64,000 nucleotides of DNA from Deltaproteobacteria bacterium Ga0077550 (GTDB taxonomy: Bacteria; Myxococcota_A; Polyangia; Nannocystales; Nannocystaceae). Numbering within the stretch: the first letter of the stretch is position 1; each line of letters opens with the position of its first letter. The notes under the pieces were generated by a model. The model saw nothing but the letters and a program-made list of their open reading frames with translations, was not told where the DNA came from and ran no database searches. Location: NCBI GenBank assembly GCA_001464385.1, contig LNFB01000310.1:16352-80351 (forward strand), given 5' to 3'. Shown here piece after piece: positions 11,179 to 20,752 of this stretch. The translations under genes were made by a program, and so were the position numbers.

Positions 11179-11928
11179 TCACCTCCACTGCAGCGGCATG
11201 CCGAACACGCGGTCGGCCTGCTCGGCGTGGCATCCGCGGCACGCCGCGAGATCGCCGGCCGCGGTGATCCGCCCATCGGGCGCGATCGTGGCGTAGATCC
11301 ACCCCGCGTCGGTGCCCTCCGACTCCACGTCGCGGAGCTGCGCCATCACGAACAGCCCGATCGGATCGCCGGCGCCGTAGCGAGCGTCTCCCTTGCGCGC
11401 CGGCACCAGCCGGGCCCCGAACGCGCCCGCGTCGAGGGGCCGCGGCACGAACGACTCCTTCACCAGGACCTGCACCACGTCATCGCGCGAGCGGAGCGTC
11501 GCACCGACGCGGTCCAGCGTCGCTGGAAGCTCCCCCTTCACGTCGGCAGCCCGCCAGTAGGCCTTCGGATCCAGGGCATGCAGCACGAACACCTTCGCGG
11601 CGTGGGCCGTTCCGGCATCCGCCGCGCTCAGGTGCTGCACGCCCTCGGCCGGCATCGCGCAGAGCCCCGGCGCCCAGTGGTACTGGTTGTCGACCAGCCC
11701 CCAGCTCGCGTGACTCGCCGCCACTTCGCGGAGCAACGGATCCCACGGGGACTCGACGGCGACGACGGGCCGCGCCGCCGCATCCTCGACGGGCGTCGAC
11801 GGCGTCGGGACCTCGGCGAGCGCGGCGGCCTGCGCCGGCGGCTCGACGCCCTCCTGCTCGGCCGCGCCCGCACAGCCCACCGCACCCAGCACGAAGAGGA
11901 TCCACCGCGAGCTCGACGGGCACGTCAT
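11179..11928 (-). CDS. Cytochrome P460-like heme lipoprotein
   Basis: The 249-residue protein has a lipobox (LGAVGC, Cys about 19), a short Ala/Pro linker and a domain with the P460 layout. In that layout the N-terminal WGLVDNQYHWAPGLC region is followed by lipocalin-like strands and a single C-terminal heme motif CRGCH (about 234-238) just before the end. Members bind one c-type heme and are oxidoreductases or electron carriers. The ATG at 11928 was preferred over 11967 because it places a compact signal peptide at the N-terminus. Confidence 0.78.
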   Translation of the reverse strand: MTCPSSSRWILFVLGAVGCAGAAEQEGVEPPAQAAALAEVPTPSTPVEDAAARPVVAVESPWDPLLREVAASHASWGLVDNQYHWAPGLCAMPAEGVQHLSAADAGTAHAAKVFVLHALDPKAYWRAADVKGELPATLDRVGATLRSRDDVVQVLVKESFVPRPLDAGAFGARLVPARKGDARYGAGDPIGLFVMAQLRDVESEGTDAGWIYATIAPDGRITAAGDLAACRGCHAEQADRVFGMPLQWR

Positions 11929-12008
11929 GGCACCACCGTAGCGCCACGGAGGCTGGGCGTCGGTCACGACGTCGTCACGCCGACGACGTCGTCACGCGGT
12001 CGCGGCGA

Positions 12009-13070
12009 TCACGGCAGGTCGCAGTACGCCGGGAAGTCCGCCGGGAGCCCCGCGGCGTAGGCCTGCGAGCCCCACGGGTGATCGTCGAAGAAGCGGTGCA
12101 CGAAGTTCTGGTCGGGCCCGATGAGGTGCCCCGTGCCGTGGTTGCACTGGATCGGGAGCCGCTCGGTGAGCAGGAGCTGCTCGACGTAGTACGCGCTCAG
12201 CTCCTGGAAGTCGACGCTGCCGCCGTAGACGTCGGTGTCGCCGCCGTGCATGACCATCGCCGCGAACTTGTTGTCGGGCTCGGAATCCCACGGCGCGTAG
12301 TCCGGGGCGACGAAGCCACCCGAGTAGATGACGACGCTCGCGAGGTAGACCGAGCGCAGGTAGCTGGCCTTCGAGGTGTGCAGACCGCCCGCCGAGAACC
12401 CAGCGGAGTGGATGCGATGCAGGTCGATGCCGACCTCCTGCACGGCGCACGCGACGATCTCGTCCATCAGCAACAGGTCATCGTCACGATCGCCGTTGGT
12501 CAGCCACCACGGGTACGTGCCGGTCGCCGGGTCGTTGTACGGCGCCACGACGATGCCGCCCGCCGCGGTCACCATGTCGATGTTGTTGGTGTCGTACGCG
12601 TTGAACCCCCACTCGGCCTCCATCGGGTTGCCACCGGTGCCGTGGAAGTAGAACTGCAGGCGCCCGCCGCCGTCGTAGGCGGCGTCGGTCATCCAGATGT
12701 GGGCCTGACGCGGCTCGATGCCCTTGGGGTTGAAGGTGATGTCGCCGGGCACGAACTCCGGACACGTGCCGGTGACGATCGGCATGAGCGGCTCGAGGCC
12801 CATCGGGCCGGTGTCATCGCCCGTCTCGTCGCTGGGCGACGTGTCGTCGGTGCCCGGCGCGTCGCTGCCGGTCGGATCGTCGGTCGGATCGTCGGTCGGA
12901 TCGCTGGTCGGATCGCTCGGGTTCGTCGGGTTGCCCGACGGGTTGGTGCCCGCATCGCCCTCGCTGGTGCCGGAGGATCCACCCTCGCCGCCCTCGGCAT
13001 CCGAAGCGCAGGCGCCCAGGGCCGTGATCATGAGGAGAGCACCGCAATGACGTGTGAGCTGCATGAGCAT
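12009..13070 (-). CDS. Secreted lipoprotein esterase / depolymerase-like alpha/beta hydrolase
   Basis: The 353-residue protein starts with a lipoprotein signal (ALLMITALGAC). A 70-residue linker of Ser, Thr, Asp, Gly and Pro follows, with DPTDDPTDDPT repeats. The alpha/beta hydrolase domain then has an oxyanion-type HGTGG near 150, the nucleophile elbow GFSAGG, an Asp in VMHGGDTD and a His in NHGTGH. The order Ser-Asp-His and the Cys pairs resemble PHB depolymerase/feruloyl esterase-type secreted enzymes. The substrate is unknown. The gene stands alone between convergent or divergent neighbours. Confidence 0.8.
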   Translation of the reverse strand: MLMQLTRHCGALLMITALGACASDAEGGEGGSSGTSEGDAGTNPSGNPTNPSDPTSDPTDDPTDDPTGSDAPGTDDTSPSDETGDDTGPMGLEPLMPIVTGTCPEFVPGDITFNPKGIEPRQAHIWMTDAAYDGGGRLQFYFHGTGGNPMEAEWGFNAYDTNNIDMVTAAGGIVVAPYNDPATGTYPWWLTNGDRDDDLLLMDEIVACAVQEVGIDLHRIHSAGFSAGGLHTSKASYLRSVYLASVVIYSGGFVAPDYAPWDSEPDNKFAAMVMHGGDTDVYGGSVDFQELSAYYVEQLLLTERLPIQCNHGTGHLIGPDQNFVHRFFDDHPWGSQAYAAGLPADFPAYCDLP

Positions 13071-13240
13071 GTTCGAGCCTAGACTTGGTGGGATAACACG
13101 GGGGACGGGGGCCCGGAAGGCCGGAGGTCGTTGCCCCATCGAGACGGAGGCCGGCGTCCGAGGTTGCGCGCGGAACCGCAGCGAGCCTCGACGGTACGCG
13201 CGACGATCCTGACGGATCGACCGCCCGAAACAGCGATCCG

Positions 13241-14032
13241 TCACGCCGGGGGCGTCAGGGCCACCATGCGGCAAACCGGCCGGAACCCCAGCCCGGCGAG
13301 GATCGGGTAGGCGGTCTGCTCCCGGGCCTGCGAGGTCGCGAGCGCGAGGCCGCGGCATCGGGCGTGCTCGAGTCGCGCGGCCACCAACGCCCGATAGACC
13401 CCGCGGCCGCGGTACTCGGGCAGCACGACGCCGCCCATGAGGTAGGCCGAGCGCTCCGCGGCGAGGTACGCCGCGGTGCCGGCGGCGCGACCGCCGACCC
13501 GCGCGACGAACATCGGCAGCCGCCCGCCGCCGTGCACCGCGAAGTGGCGATGCAGCGCCTCGAGTGGGCGCGCGTCGACCCGCCACCCCGCGGCGGTGAC
13601 CTCGGTGAACTCGCCGACGTCGTCGTCGATCACCGCCTCGACCGTGACGTCGGCGCACGGCCACGGGACGTCGTCGCTCGATCGCGCCACCGCGACGAGC
13701 GTGTGCGGCACGAACCCCCGTCGCTCGAGTCGGGCCGCGAGATCCCGAGGGCGCGAGTCGGGGCCGACGGTCCAGCGGAACCGCAGGCCGCGATCGCGGT
13801 ACGCGGCGATCGTCGCGTCGAGGATCGCGTCGGCGACGTCGTCGTCGAGCACGGCGAGCGAGACCTCGTTGAGCCCCGCCTCGGGCAGCGACGGCGTGAT
13901 GAGCTGCATCCACCCGGGGCGCTCGACGACGATCGTGTCGGGCAGCGGGACGAACGCCCGCCTGGGCACCACCACTGCCTCGTGGAGCAGCTCGGCCTCG
14001 GTCCACGATCGGCGCGCGGGTGATCCGTTCAT
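13241..14032 (-). CDS. GNAT-family N-acetyltransferase
   Basis: The protein has 263 residues. The C-terminal half carries the acetyl-CoA binding motif A, VVLPEYRGRGVYRALVAARL, followed by the GNAT end AYPILAGLGFRPV. The N-terminal half looks like a second, weaker GNAT fold, as in tandem-GNAT proteins. The start is ambiguous: the frame opens at a TTG (14053), but the ATG at 14032 (MNGSPARRS) is preferred. The substrate cannot be told. It is divergent from the lipoprotein at 14133. Confidence 0.85.
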   Translation of the reverse strand: MNGSPARRSWTEAELLHEAVVVPRRAFVPLPDTIVVERPGWMQLITPSLPEAGLNEVSLAVLDDDVADAILDATIAAYRDRGLRFRWTVGPDSRPRDLAARLERRGFVPHTLVAVARSSDDVPWPCADVTVEAVIDDDVGEFTEVTAAGWRVDARPLEALHRHFAVHGGGRLPMFVARVGGRAAGTAAYLAAERSAYLMGGVVLPEYRGRGVYRALVAARLEHARCRGLALATSQAREQTAYPILAGLGFRPVCRMVALTPPA

Positions 14033-14132
14033 GCCGAGGTGTTCGTACGCCAAGGCCCGCGCGTCGTCAGCTGCCTTTCGCGTGTCGCGGCGCCGAGCGC
14101 GACGGCACCGGGCCTGCTACGGTCGTCCCACG

Positions 14133-14795
14133 ATGGCCGGACGCGAATCGATGGGATCCCCGGGGGCACGGCGCGCGGCCCGATCGCGCCGCGCAACGCT
14201 CGGCCGCGCGACGCTCGGCCGCGCAGCGCTCGGCCTCGCGGCGACCCTGACGGCGTGCGAGTTCGGCCCGCTCGAGCCGGCCGCGGGCTTCCGCGCGGGC
14301 GTGTACGACGTCAGCGTCACCGTCGACGACGCCTGCGGGCAGATCGACGTCGCGATGCCGGCGATGGACTGTCGCGGCGGCGTGCGGGTCGACGACGACG
14401 GGGCGCTCTCGATCGCGTGGCCCGAGGTCGACGGCGCGACGTACGTGATCAACGACGGCGTCCTGCCGAACATCGGCGAGAGCCCCGTGCTGCGTTGGTC
14501 GGACAGCGGCATCGAGCCGTCGACCGAGTGCGACGGCGCCGCGCTGCGCTGGGTCGTCACGCTGACCAACGACGACGAGGGCAAGCTCTCGGGCTCGCTG
14601 CGCAACAGCTGGACCGGCGTGACCGGCTGCCCCGTGACGCCGAGCATGCCGCAGACCGAGTGCACCACCGCGTTCTCGTACCGCTACGATCTGCACGAGC
14701 CCTGCGAGGACCCGTGCGAGCTGGTGGACTCGGACGTCGCGCCGGCGGCGGGCGAGCCGTACGACTGCGGGCTGTCGGTGTGCTCGTGCCCGTGA
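14133..14795 (+). CDS. Hypothetical lipoprotein
   Basis: The 220-residue protein has an Arg-rich N-terminus, a hydrophobic stretch and a lipobox (TLTAC, Cys about 44). The mature domain is beta-rich and contains several paired Cys, ending CGLSVCSCP. Starts at 14133 or 14151 are both possible. No known family was recognised. It converges on another Cys-rich lipoprotein (14818) with 22 bp between stops. Confidence 0.65.
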   Translation: MAGRESMGSPGARRAARSRRATLGRATLGRAALGLAATLTACEFGPLEPAAGFRAGVYDVSVTVDDACGQIDVAMPAMDCRGGVRVDDDGALSIAWPEVDGATYVINDGVLPNIGESPVLRWSDSGIEPSTECDGAALRWVVTLTNDDEGKLSGSLRNSWTGVTGCPVTPSMPQTECTTAFSYRYDLHEPCEDPCELVDSDVAPAAGEPYDCGLSVCSCP

Positions 14796-14817
14796 CCGCA
14801 GGGTCTGTGACCGCCCG

Positions 14818-15537
14818 TCAGTCCGTGATCATGATCTCCGCCACCGTCTGCGCGGGATAGTCGATCTCCGCCGCGAACGTCTGCGGATACCCGAGCTGCG
14901 TCCCCCCATACAGGTTGCACACGCCGCCCTCGGGCATCGGCGGATCGCACTCGCAGCTCCCCGCGCACAGCTGATACGTCGTCAGCGCGATCTGGTAGCG
15001 GCCGGGCGGAGCCGCGTCGCGCCGCTGGCACTCGCTCGCGCAGCCGGCCCCCGAGCCGCACGCGTCCGTCATCGTCAGCGGCACGAGCCACGCGCCCGAC
15101 CAGGTGCCGTCCGCCATGCCGCCGGCCTCGAAGCGGCCCGACTCCGGTGGCGCACAGTCGTTGCAGCCCTGGCTGCAATCGTCGAGCGTGAGGAAGTCGT
15201 CGCACAGCACCGGCGTGCACTCGCCGAGCGTGTAGGGCACGATCTCGTCGGTCGCCATCGCGGTGATCTCGAAGGTCAGCGCGCCGCCGCAGCCGTGCGG
15301 CTTGAAGTACACCGGCGTCGTGCCGGTGTGGCGCACCGTGACCGTCACCTCCGGCCCGACGGAACCGGCGGACACGTAGTCCTCGCACGACAGTCCGCTC
15401 CCCGAGGACTCGGCCGGGCCGCTCGACGTGCTGCTCGACGTGGTGCCACCGGAGCCATCGCCCTCCGACGCGGGGCCGCAACCGAAACAGGACCAGAGCA
15501 GGGGGACGGCGAGCGCGAGCCGGCGGGTCAGGGACAT
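14818..15537 (-). CDS. Cys-rich lipoprotein
   Basis: The 239-residue protein has a signal peptide with lipobox (LLWSCFGC) and a Ser/Thr/Gly linker. A compact beta domain follows with about 18 Cys (clusters around CSQGCNDC and CAGSCECD). It is likely a disulfide-stabilised surface lipoprotein. The Hsp70 gene on the same strand ends 22 bp upstream, so read-through transcription is possible. The family was not recognised. Confidence 0.72.
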   Translation of the reverse strand: MSLTRRLALAVPLLWSCFGCGPASEGDGSGGTTSSSTSSGPAESSGSGLSCEDYVSAGSVGPEVTVTVRHTGTTPVYFKPHGCGGALTFEITAMATDEIVPYTLGECTPVLCDDFLTLDDCSQGCNDCAPPESGRFEAGGMADGTWSGAWLVPLTMTDACGSGAGCASECQRRDAAPPGRYQIALTTYQLCAGSCECDPPMPEGGVCNLYGGTQLGYPQTFAAEIDYPAQTVAEIMITD

Positions 15538-15559
15538 TCGCGCGGCAGGATACCAGGCG

Positions 15560-17347
15560 TCACGCGCCGCGGACGTCGAAGCTGAGGTTCCAACGCTGGC
15601 CGGTCGTCGTCTCGACCGCGGAGAGCTCGAGCGTCCCGACCTCGGTCACGCGCGCGTGCAATCGCACCTGCACGATCGATCCCTCCTGCCCCTCGGCGGC
15701 CGGCAGCAGGGTCTCGAGCGGGGAGAGCTCGGTGAGCTCGACCGGCGAGACGAGCGCGCCGACGGCGTCGTCGCGGCGGGTCGACGAACCGAAGAACCGG
15801 AACGAGACCTCTTCGCCGAGCAGCAGCCCGAACGACTGCGGCAGCTCGATCTCGGTGCCCTCCTCCATGCCGCACGGCGCCACGCACACCGCGTCGATCC
15901 GCGGCGGCACGCCCGGTACGACGAGCTCGGCCCGGGCGATCCCGACGTAGTGCGACTGCGCGGTGCCGCCCTTGATCCGCACGCCGCCGGTGCGACGCAC
16001 GCGGGCGTAGTGCGCCGCGCCGCGCGCGACCGCGAGCTCCGCGTCGGTGCCCGCGAGGACCTTCGGCGCGCGACCGCCCTCGGCCGTGACCCAGCGCGTG
16101 ATCACCTCGCAGATGCGGGCACGCACCGCCGGCGATCGCGTCACGCCGCCGTTGAAGAGGATCGCGGTCGGGTGCACGAAGCTCGCGCCGTCCGCCCGCG
16201 AGGTCGAGGGTCGGCCGAGGAACGCCGCGAGGTGCCGCGTGATCGCGGCGTCGCTCGGATACGGCAGGCCCAGCGCCACGAAGCCCGCGCGCTTGGGCAC
16301 GAGCGGCCGCGCCGAGGACTCCACGACGGGGAAGAAGCCCTCGATCAGCACGCGATCGACCTCGTCGCGGGTCAGCGCCGTGCGGATCGTGTTGCCGATC
16401 AGCCGCGAGCCCCGCGACACGATCGCGATCGGGCTCTCGTCGGGCCCGCCCTCGGCGAGCAGGGATTCCTTGGCTGCCCGCGCCGCGTGGGTGAGCGCGC
16501 GCGTCTGCCAGTCGTCGAGCGCCGTGCCCTCGGCCTCGAGCCGCGCGCGCACGGTGTACGCGAGCGCGAGGTCCATGTTGTCGCCGCCGAGCAGGATGTG
16601 ATCGCCCACAGCGATGCGCTCGAGCACCAGCGAGCCGGCCCCGTCGTCGCCGACGGCGATGAGCGAGAAGTCGGTGGTGCCACCGCCGACGTCGACGACC
16701 AGCACGACATCACCGACGGCGAGCTGCTGCCGCCAGGTGTCGGCGTGCTGCGCGAGCCAGTCGTACATGGCCGCCTGCGGCTCTTCGAGCAGCGTCGGCG
16801 ACTCGAAGCCCGCGAGCATCGCGGACTCGTTGGTGAGCTCGCGCGCCACCGCGTCGAACGACGCGGGCACGGTGAGCACGACGTCCTGCTCGGCGATCGG
16901 CGCGTCGGGGTGGGCGCGCTCCCACGCGGCGCGCAGGTGGCCCAGGTAGCGCGCGGCGGCCTGCACCGGCGAGCACTTGGGCACCTCGTCGGGCGCCTGC
17001 CACGGCAGGATCTCGCCGTTGCGATCGACGCCCGAGTGCGACAACCAACTCTTCGCCGACGACACGAGCCGCGCCGGCGTGGCCGCGCCCTGGGCCCGCG
17101 CGAAGGTGCCGACGACGTCCCGGGCGTTGGGGTACCAGGGCAGCGCCAGCGCGCCCGCGGCGAACTGGCCCTCGGCCGGCGCGTAGAGGAACGACGGCAG
17201 CAGCGCCAAGCTGGCGATCTCGCCGGGCGCGACGATCTGCGGGATCCCCAGCGGCAGCGGCGTGGCGTCGGCGTCGGTGCAGTACGCCAGCGCGCAGTTG
17301 GTCGTCCCGAGATCGATGCCGATGGTGAACAGGACCTCGTCGCTCAT
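15560..17347 (-). CDS. Hsp70-family ATPase (DnaK-like)
   Basis: The 595-residue protein has the actin-like ATPase signatures: phosphate 1 IGIDLGTTNCALAY (9-22), phosphate 2 VVDVGGGTTDFSLI (about 215), and the adenosine motif FNGGVTRSPAVR (about 400). The C-terminal part is shorter and less conserved than the DnaK peptide-binding domain and lacks the lid tail. It belongs to the accessory Hsp70 group that is genetically linked to DUF2760; here that gene lies 16 bp upstream, so the two form an operon. A partner-specific chaperone role is inferred. Confidence 0.9.
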   Translation of the reverse strand: MSDEVLFTIGIDLGTTNCALAYCTDADATPLPLGIPQIVAPGEIASLALLPSFLYAPAEGQFAAGALALPWYPNARDVVGTFARAQGAATPARLVSSAKSWLSHSGVDRNGEILPWQAPDEVPKCSPVQAAARYLGHLRAAWERAHPDAPIAEQDVVLTVPASFDAVARELTNESAMLAGFESPTLLEEPQAAMYDWLAQHADTWRQQLAVGDVVLVVDVGGGTTDFSLIAVGDDGAGSLVLERIAVGDHILLGGDNMDLALAYTVRARLEAEGTALDDWQTRALTHAARAAKESLLAEGGPDESPIAIVSRGSRLIGNTIRTALTRDEVDRVLIEGFFPVVESSARPLVPKRAGFVALGLPYPSDAAITRHLAAFLGRPSTSRADGASFVHPTAILFNGGVTRSPAVRARICEVITRWVTAEGGRAPKVLAGTDAELAVARGAAHYARVRRTGGVRIKGGTAQSHYVGIARAELVVPGVPPRIDAVCVAPCGMEEGTEIELPQSFGLLLGEEVSFRFFGSSTRRDDAVGALVSPVELTELSPLETLLPAAEGQEGSIVQVRLHARVTEVGTLELSAVETTTGQRWNLSFDVRGA

Positions 17348-17363
17348 GGCGTGCCCCGGTGGA

Positions 17364-17921
17364 TCATGCGAGCTCGACCTCGGCGGGCGCGAGGATCTTC
17401 GGGTCGTGGCCCGCCGTGGTGCTGGGCAGGCGAACCGCGTCGACGCGCCAGCCGTGGTGCGCCAGCGTGCCCTTGTACGGCGGCTCGCCGACGACGTTGC
17501 CCGTGACGCGCACGCGCGCGGCGTCGAAGCCGACCGGCAGCTCGATGCTCGCGCCCTCGGCCTCGGTGCGCACGGGCACGAGATCGAAGTACTGCCCGAG
17601 GGCGCGCGCGCAGCCGCTGTGCACGACGCGGGCGGCCGCGCCGATGTCAGCGTCCGAGAACCCGCCCATGTCCTCGCGCAGGAAGTCGATGAGCCGACCC
17701 TCGCGCTGCAACAGCGCGAGCACCTGCAGGCCCGCGGTGGTGTCGGGGCCGGTCACGACCTCGGCCTCGCGGACGCCGTGCTTGGGCGCCGGCGCCGGCA
17801 GGGGCTCGGGCGCGGGCGCGTCGAGTCGTTGCACGCGCGCCGCGAACACGCCGTCGAACAGCACGCGCCAGGGCATGACGAAGGCGAGCCACAGGCGCGC
17901 CACGAATCCGAGCGGTTCCAC
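17364..17921 (-). CDS. DUF2760 family protein
   Basis: The 185-residue protein starts with an amphipathic/hydrophobic segment (VARLWLAFVMPWRVLFDG). A linker with Pro/Ala repeats and a conserved domain follow (LLQREGRLIDFLREDMGG, then VTGNVVGEPPYKGTLAHHGW), as in DUF2760. The GTG start is supported by AGAGGT about 8 bases upstream and by the family N-terminus; the frame is open further upstream without a convincing start. The function is unknown, but it is a constant neighbour of Hsp70-like genes. Confidence 0.85.
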   Translation of the reverse strand: MEPLGFVARLWLAFVMPWRVLFDGVFAARVQRLDAPAPEPLPAPAPKHGVREAEVVTGPDTTAGLQVLALLQREGRLIDFLREDMGGFSDADIGAAARVVHSGCARALGQYFDLVPVRTEAEGASIELPVGFDAARVRVTGNVVGEPPYKGTLAHHGWRVDAVRLPSTTAGHDPKILAPAEVELA

Positions 17922-18087
17922 GTGGATGACCTCTGCGATGGGGGGTAGATAGCGCAACGATGCGCCGCTTGTCGAAGCCGGCGCGCGGGGCCGCGCGGGA
18001 ACGCCCTGCCGCGGGCCTTTCCGGGTGCGAGGGGGCGAGCGCGCGGGCCTCGACCGGCGCGGCGGCCCCGCGCTACAACCCGACCCG

Positions 18088-19665
18088 ATGCACGCGCGCA
18101 CGCTCCGGTGGACGAGCTTGACGATCTCCCTGCTGTCGGCGGCCTGTCCCGCCGGCGTTCGGCACGACGATCCGACGGTCGTCGCCGACGGGCCCGCGGC
18201 CGCCGCCGGGCCGATCGAGCACCGCGCGGCGAACGAACACGCGACCGCCGCGTACCGCTGGGTGGACATCATGCTCGAGGCCACCGGCCGTGAGGTCGAC
18301 CAGGTCGGCGCGCGCCCGACGATCATCTCGCGGCAGATGGCGATCCCGATGACCGCGATGTTCGACGCGTGGGCGGCCTACGACGACCGCGCCGTCGGCA
18401 CGCGCCTCGGCGGCTCGCTGCGCCGACCCGAGCGCGAGCGCACGATCGCGAACAAGGAGATCGCGATCGCGTATGCGATGCACACCACCCTGGTCGATCT
18501 GTTCCCGCGCGATCGGGCGTGGCTCATCGATCGCATGCGGGAGATGGGCCACGATCCCGATCTCGTCTCGGACGACACGACGACGCCGGCGGGCATCGGC
18601 CGCGCCGCCGCGCTCGCCGTGCTGGCGTACCGCCGAGACGACGGCGCCAACCAAGACGGCCGCGCCGCGGGGAGCGTCGGCCAGCCGTACTCCGACACGA
18701 CCGGCTATCAGCCCAAGAACACCGTCGAGACGCTCGTCGATCCCGATCGCTGGCAGCCGATCCCCTTCGACGACGGCAAGGGCGGCACGTTCGCGCCGGG
18801 GTTCCTCACGCCCCACTGGGGCCGCGTCAAGCCGTTCGCCCTGGCCCGCGGCGACCAGTTCCGTCCGCCGCCGCCACCGGTCGTCGGCTCGGCCGCGCTG
18901 AAGGCCGACACCGACGAGTGCATCGCGTTCAACGGCTCGCTGTCCCTCGAGCAGAAGGCCATCGTCGAGTTCATGCGCGACGGGCCGCGCTCGACCGGCC
19001 AGTCGGGCCACTGGCTGCAGTTCGCCCAGGACGTCTCGCGCCGCGATCAACACGACCTCGACACCGACGTGAAGCTGTTCTTCGCCGTCGCGAACACCGC
19101 CTTCGATGCGTTCATCGCCGCCTGGGACGGGAAACGCCACTACGACACCTCGCGGCCGTGGTCGCTGGTGCGGCACTACTACGGCGAGCAACCGATCGTC
19201 GGCTACAAAGGCGCGTGTCAGGGCGTCGGCACGATCAAAGGCAACGAGTGGTTCCCCTACTCGCCGCGCACCTTCGTGACCCCGCCGTTCCCCGGCTATC
19301 CCTCGGGCCACAGCACGGTGAGCGCCGCGTCGTCGAAGATGCTCGAGCTGTTCACGGGCAGCGACACCTTCGGCGCGTTCGCGAAGCACGAGGCGGGGCA
19401 GTACACCGAGACCGAGTGCACGACGGCGCAGATGCAGGCCAAGGACGGCAAGCCCGACACCACCGTGTCCGAGGCGCGGACGATCGTGCTGCAGATGCCG
19501 ACGTTCTCCGCCACCGCGCTCATGGCCGGCATCTCGCGCGTGATGGGCGGCTACCACATCCAGGCCGACAACACCGAGGGGTTGGCGCTCGGTCGCAAGG
19601 TCGCCGAGGCGAGCTGGCCCAAGTACCAGGCGTACTTCGACGGGACCGCACCACCGCCGCGGTGA
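18088..19665 (+). CDS. Vanadium-dependent haloperoxidase / PAP2-superfamily lipoprotein
   Basis: The 525-residue protein has a lipobox-like end of the signal (LLSAAC). The vanadate/phosphate-binding pattern of the PAP2 superfamily is visible: an early basic block (GKRHYDTSRPWS), PGYPSGHSTVSAA and, about 80 residues later, GGYHIQADNTEGLALGR with the catalytic His. The spacing matches vanadium haloperoxidases rather than small PAP2 phosphatases. Whether it oxidises halides is inference. It is probably anchored in the periplasm or at the surface. The IS91-remnant region follows directly. Confidence 0.82.
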   Translation: MHARTLRWTSLTISLLSAACPAGVRHDDPTVVADGPAAAAGPIEHRAANEHATAAYRWVDIMLEATGREVDQVGARPTIISRQMAIPMTAMFDAWAAYDDRAVGTRLGGSLRRPERERTIANKEIAIAYAMHTTLVDLFPRDRAWLIDRMREMGHDPDLVSDDTTTPAGIGRAAALAVLAYRRDDGANQDGRAAGSVGQPYSDTTGYQPKNTVETLVDPDRWQPIPFDDGKGGTFAPGFLTPHWGRVKPFALARGDQFRPPPPPVVGSAALKADTDECIAFNGSLSLEQKAIVEFMRDGPRSTGQSGHWLQFAQDVSRRDQHDLDTDVKLFFAVANTAFDAFIAAWDGKRHYDTSRPWSLVRHYYGEQPIVGYKGACQGVGTIKGNEWFPYSPRTFVTPPFPGYPSGHSTVSAASSKMLELFTGSDTFGAFAKHEAGQYTETECTTAQMQAKDGKPDTTVSEARTIVLQMPTFSATALMAGISRVMGGYHIQADNTEGLALGRKVAEASWPKYQAYFDGTAPPPR

Positions 19666-20245
19666 GACGAGTCGGCCCGCTCACCGAAATCTCTCGGCGT
19701 CGAGGCGCGACACACCGCAGGGTGGCCCATCGGGATGGCTAACCCGCTGTGTTTCGCCACCGACGATGCGTTCTACGGCGCGTGCTCGTGGGACTGCTCG
19801 TCAGCGGCCGAGCGCTGGGACGCGCCCACCGCCTTAGCGGCGGACTGCATCGAGTGGCTCAACGGCGACAACCGCTGTTTCGTCGTCTGTGCGGACGGGG
19901 AGGCATGCCCCGATGCGATGCAGTGTGTGCAAGGTTCAAGGGGTCTGCCTCCACCCGTCTGACGTACGCAGCCTCCGACGCGTTGCGGACCGCGACCTTG
20001 CGCAGCTCCTTGACCAGCTATCTGTCGAATGCAAGGCGTTACGAGCATCGGCTCAAGCTCAAGAATCCGGCGGGCGCCAACCAGATTCCGTTGTCCCGGC
20101 GGACAACACGGACCCGAGTCCAACGAGGATACGCGCGTGGACCCGTCCCTACCAAGCATCAGGCCGCTTCTGCAACACACCGAGTGCGCGCTGCGAGCTG
20201 CGAACCCGGGCATGACCGCCTCCATCGCCCGAACGCGGGCGGCGG
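19666..20245. other. Degenerate region between haloperoxidase and IS91 fragment
   Basis: This 580-bp stretch has no convincing full gene. It holds a 75-residue Cys-rich open frame (19735-19962, listed separately) and then about 280 bp with many short frames but no recognisable motif. Its position beside a truncated transposase suggests debris from an insertion/deletion event. No clear terminal repeat was found. Confidence 0.5.
19735..19962 (+). CDS. Small Cys-rich open frame, probable gene remnant
   Basis: A 75-residue frame contains CFATDDAF, CSWDC and CPDAMQC, which resemble the C-terminal Cys knots of local lipoproteins. It has no signal peptide and no clear ribosome binding site. It lies in the same frame as the preceding haloperoxidase after that gene's stop. 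It is most likely the tail of a lipoprotein gene whose front was lost when the neighbouring mobile element acted, but it could be chance. Confidence 0.3.
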   Translation: MANPLCFATDDAFYGACSWDCSSAAERWDAPTALAADCIEWLNGDNRCFVVCADGEACPDAMQCVQGSRGLPPPV

Positions 20246-20752
20246 CTACGAGGTCCGCCGCTCGGTCAGCTCACCCGCCCGAAGCGCGCGCTGCAAGCGG
20301 GCGCCGACATCGGCAGGACGGAGACCCTCGATCAAGCCCGCTGCGGGAGCGAATAGAAGGCTCAAAGGCCCTTTCGGGTTGACGTCGCAGAGGCTCTCGG
20401 CGGGTGCAAGGGGTGGAGGCGGAGCAGGCGGAGCCCCTACTAGGGTTGCGCACCTGGTGAGGTGTGGCCAGGTGCTTTTGTCGCGCGTCGCCCGTGGCTC
20501 GTCGTCGAACCACGGCGCCGACTCGACCCAGGGCTCCGGTGCGTCGCTCGGAAAGCCGAAGTGCTCGAGCATCTTCCGGGCCACGCGCTTGTCGGTGACC
20601 TCCTCGATGGGCTTCATCCGACGGCCGCAGGTGTCGCAGAGCAAGACGTCGATCGAGAAAACTCGCTGCATCAACTCGGGCAATCGAAGCCCGCGCGCAC
20701 GCTCGTGCGCGGGTATGTAGCTGCGGTGATAGGACCCTTGCGGACCTTCGGC
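20246..20752 (-). pseudogene. C-terminal fragment of an IS91-family transposase
   Basis: The frame reads SYHRSYIPAHERAR, then LPELMQRVFSIDVLLC and CGRRMKPIEEVTDKRVARK. This is the zinc-binding/helical tail typical of IS91-type (HUH, Y2) transposases, where ...LLRRVFAIDVLxCPxCGGRM... precedes a Pro-rich end. The catalytic HUH and Tyr region is missing and the frame begins right after the stop of the large lipoprotein (20753). No intact element ends are visible. It marks past insertion at the edge of a less GC-rich block. Confidence 0.75.

Noticed and set aside
12009..14006. 665-residue frame joining the esterase and an upstream segment
   Set aside because: The lipoprotein signal at 13070 gives a natural start; the upstream part is a shadow of the GNAT gene.
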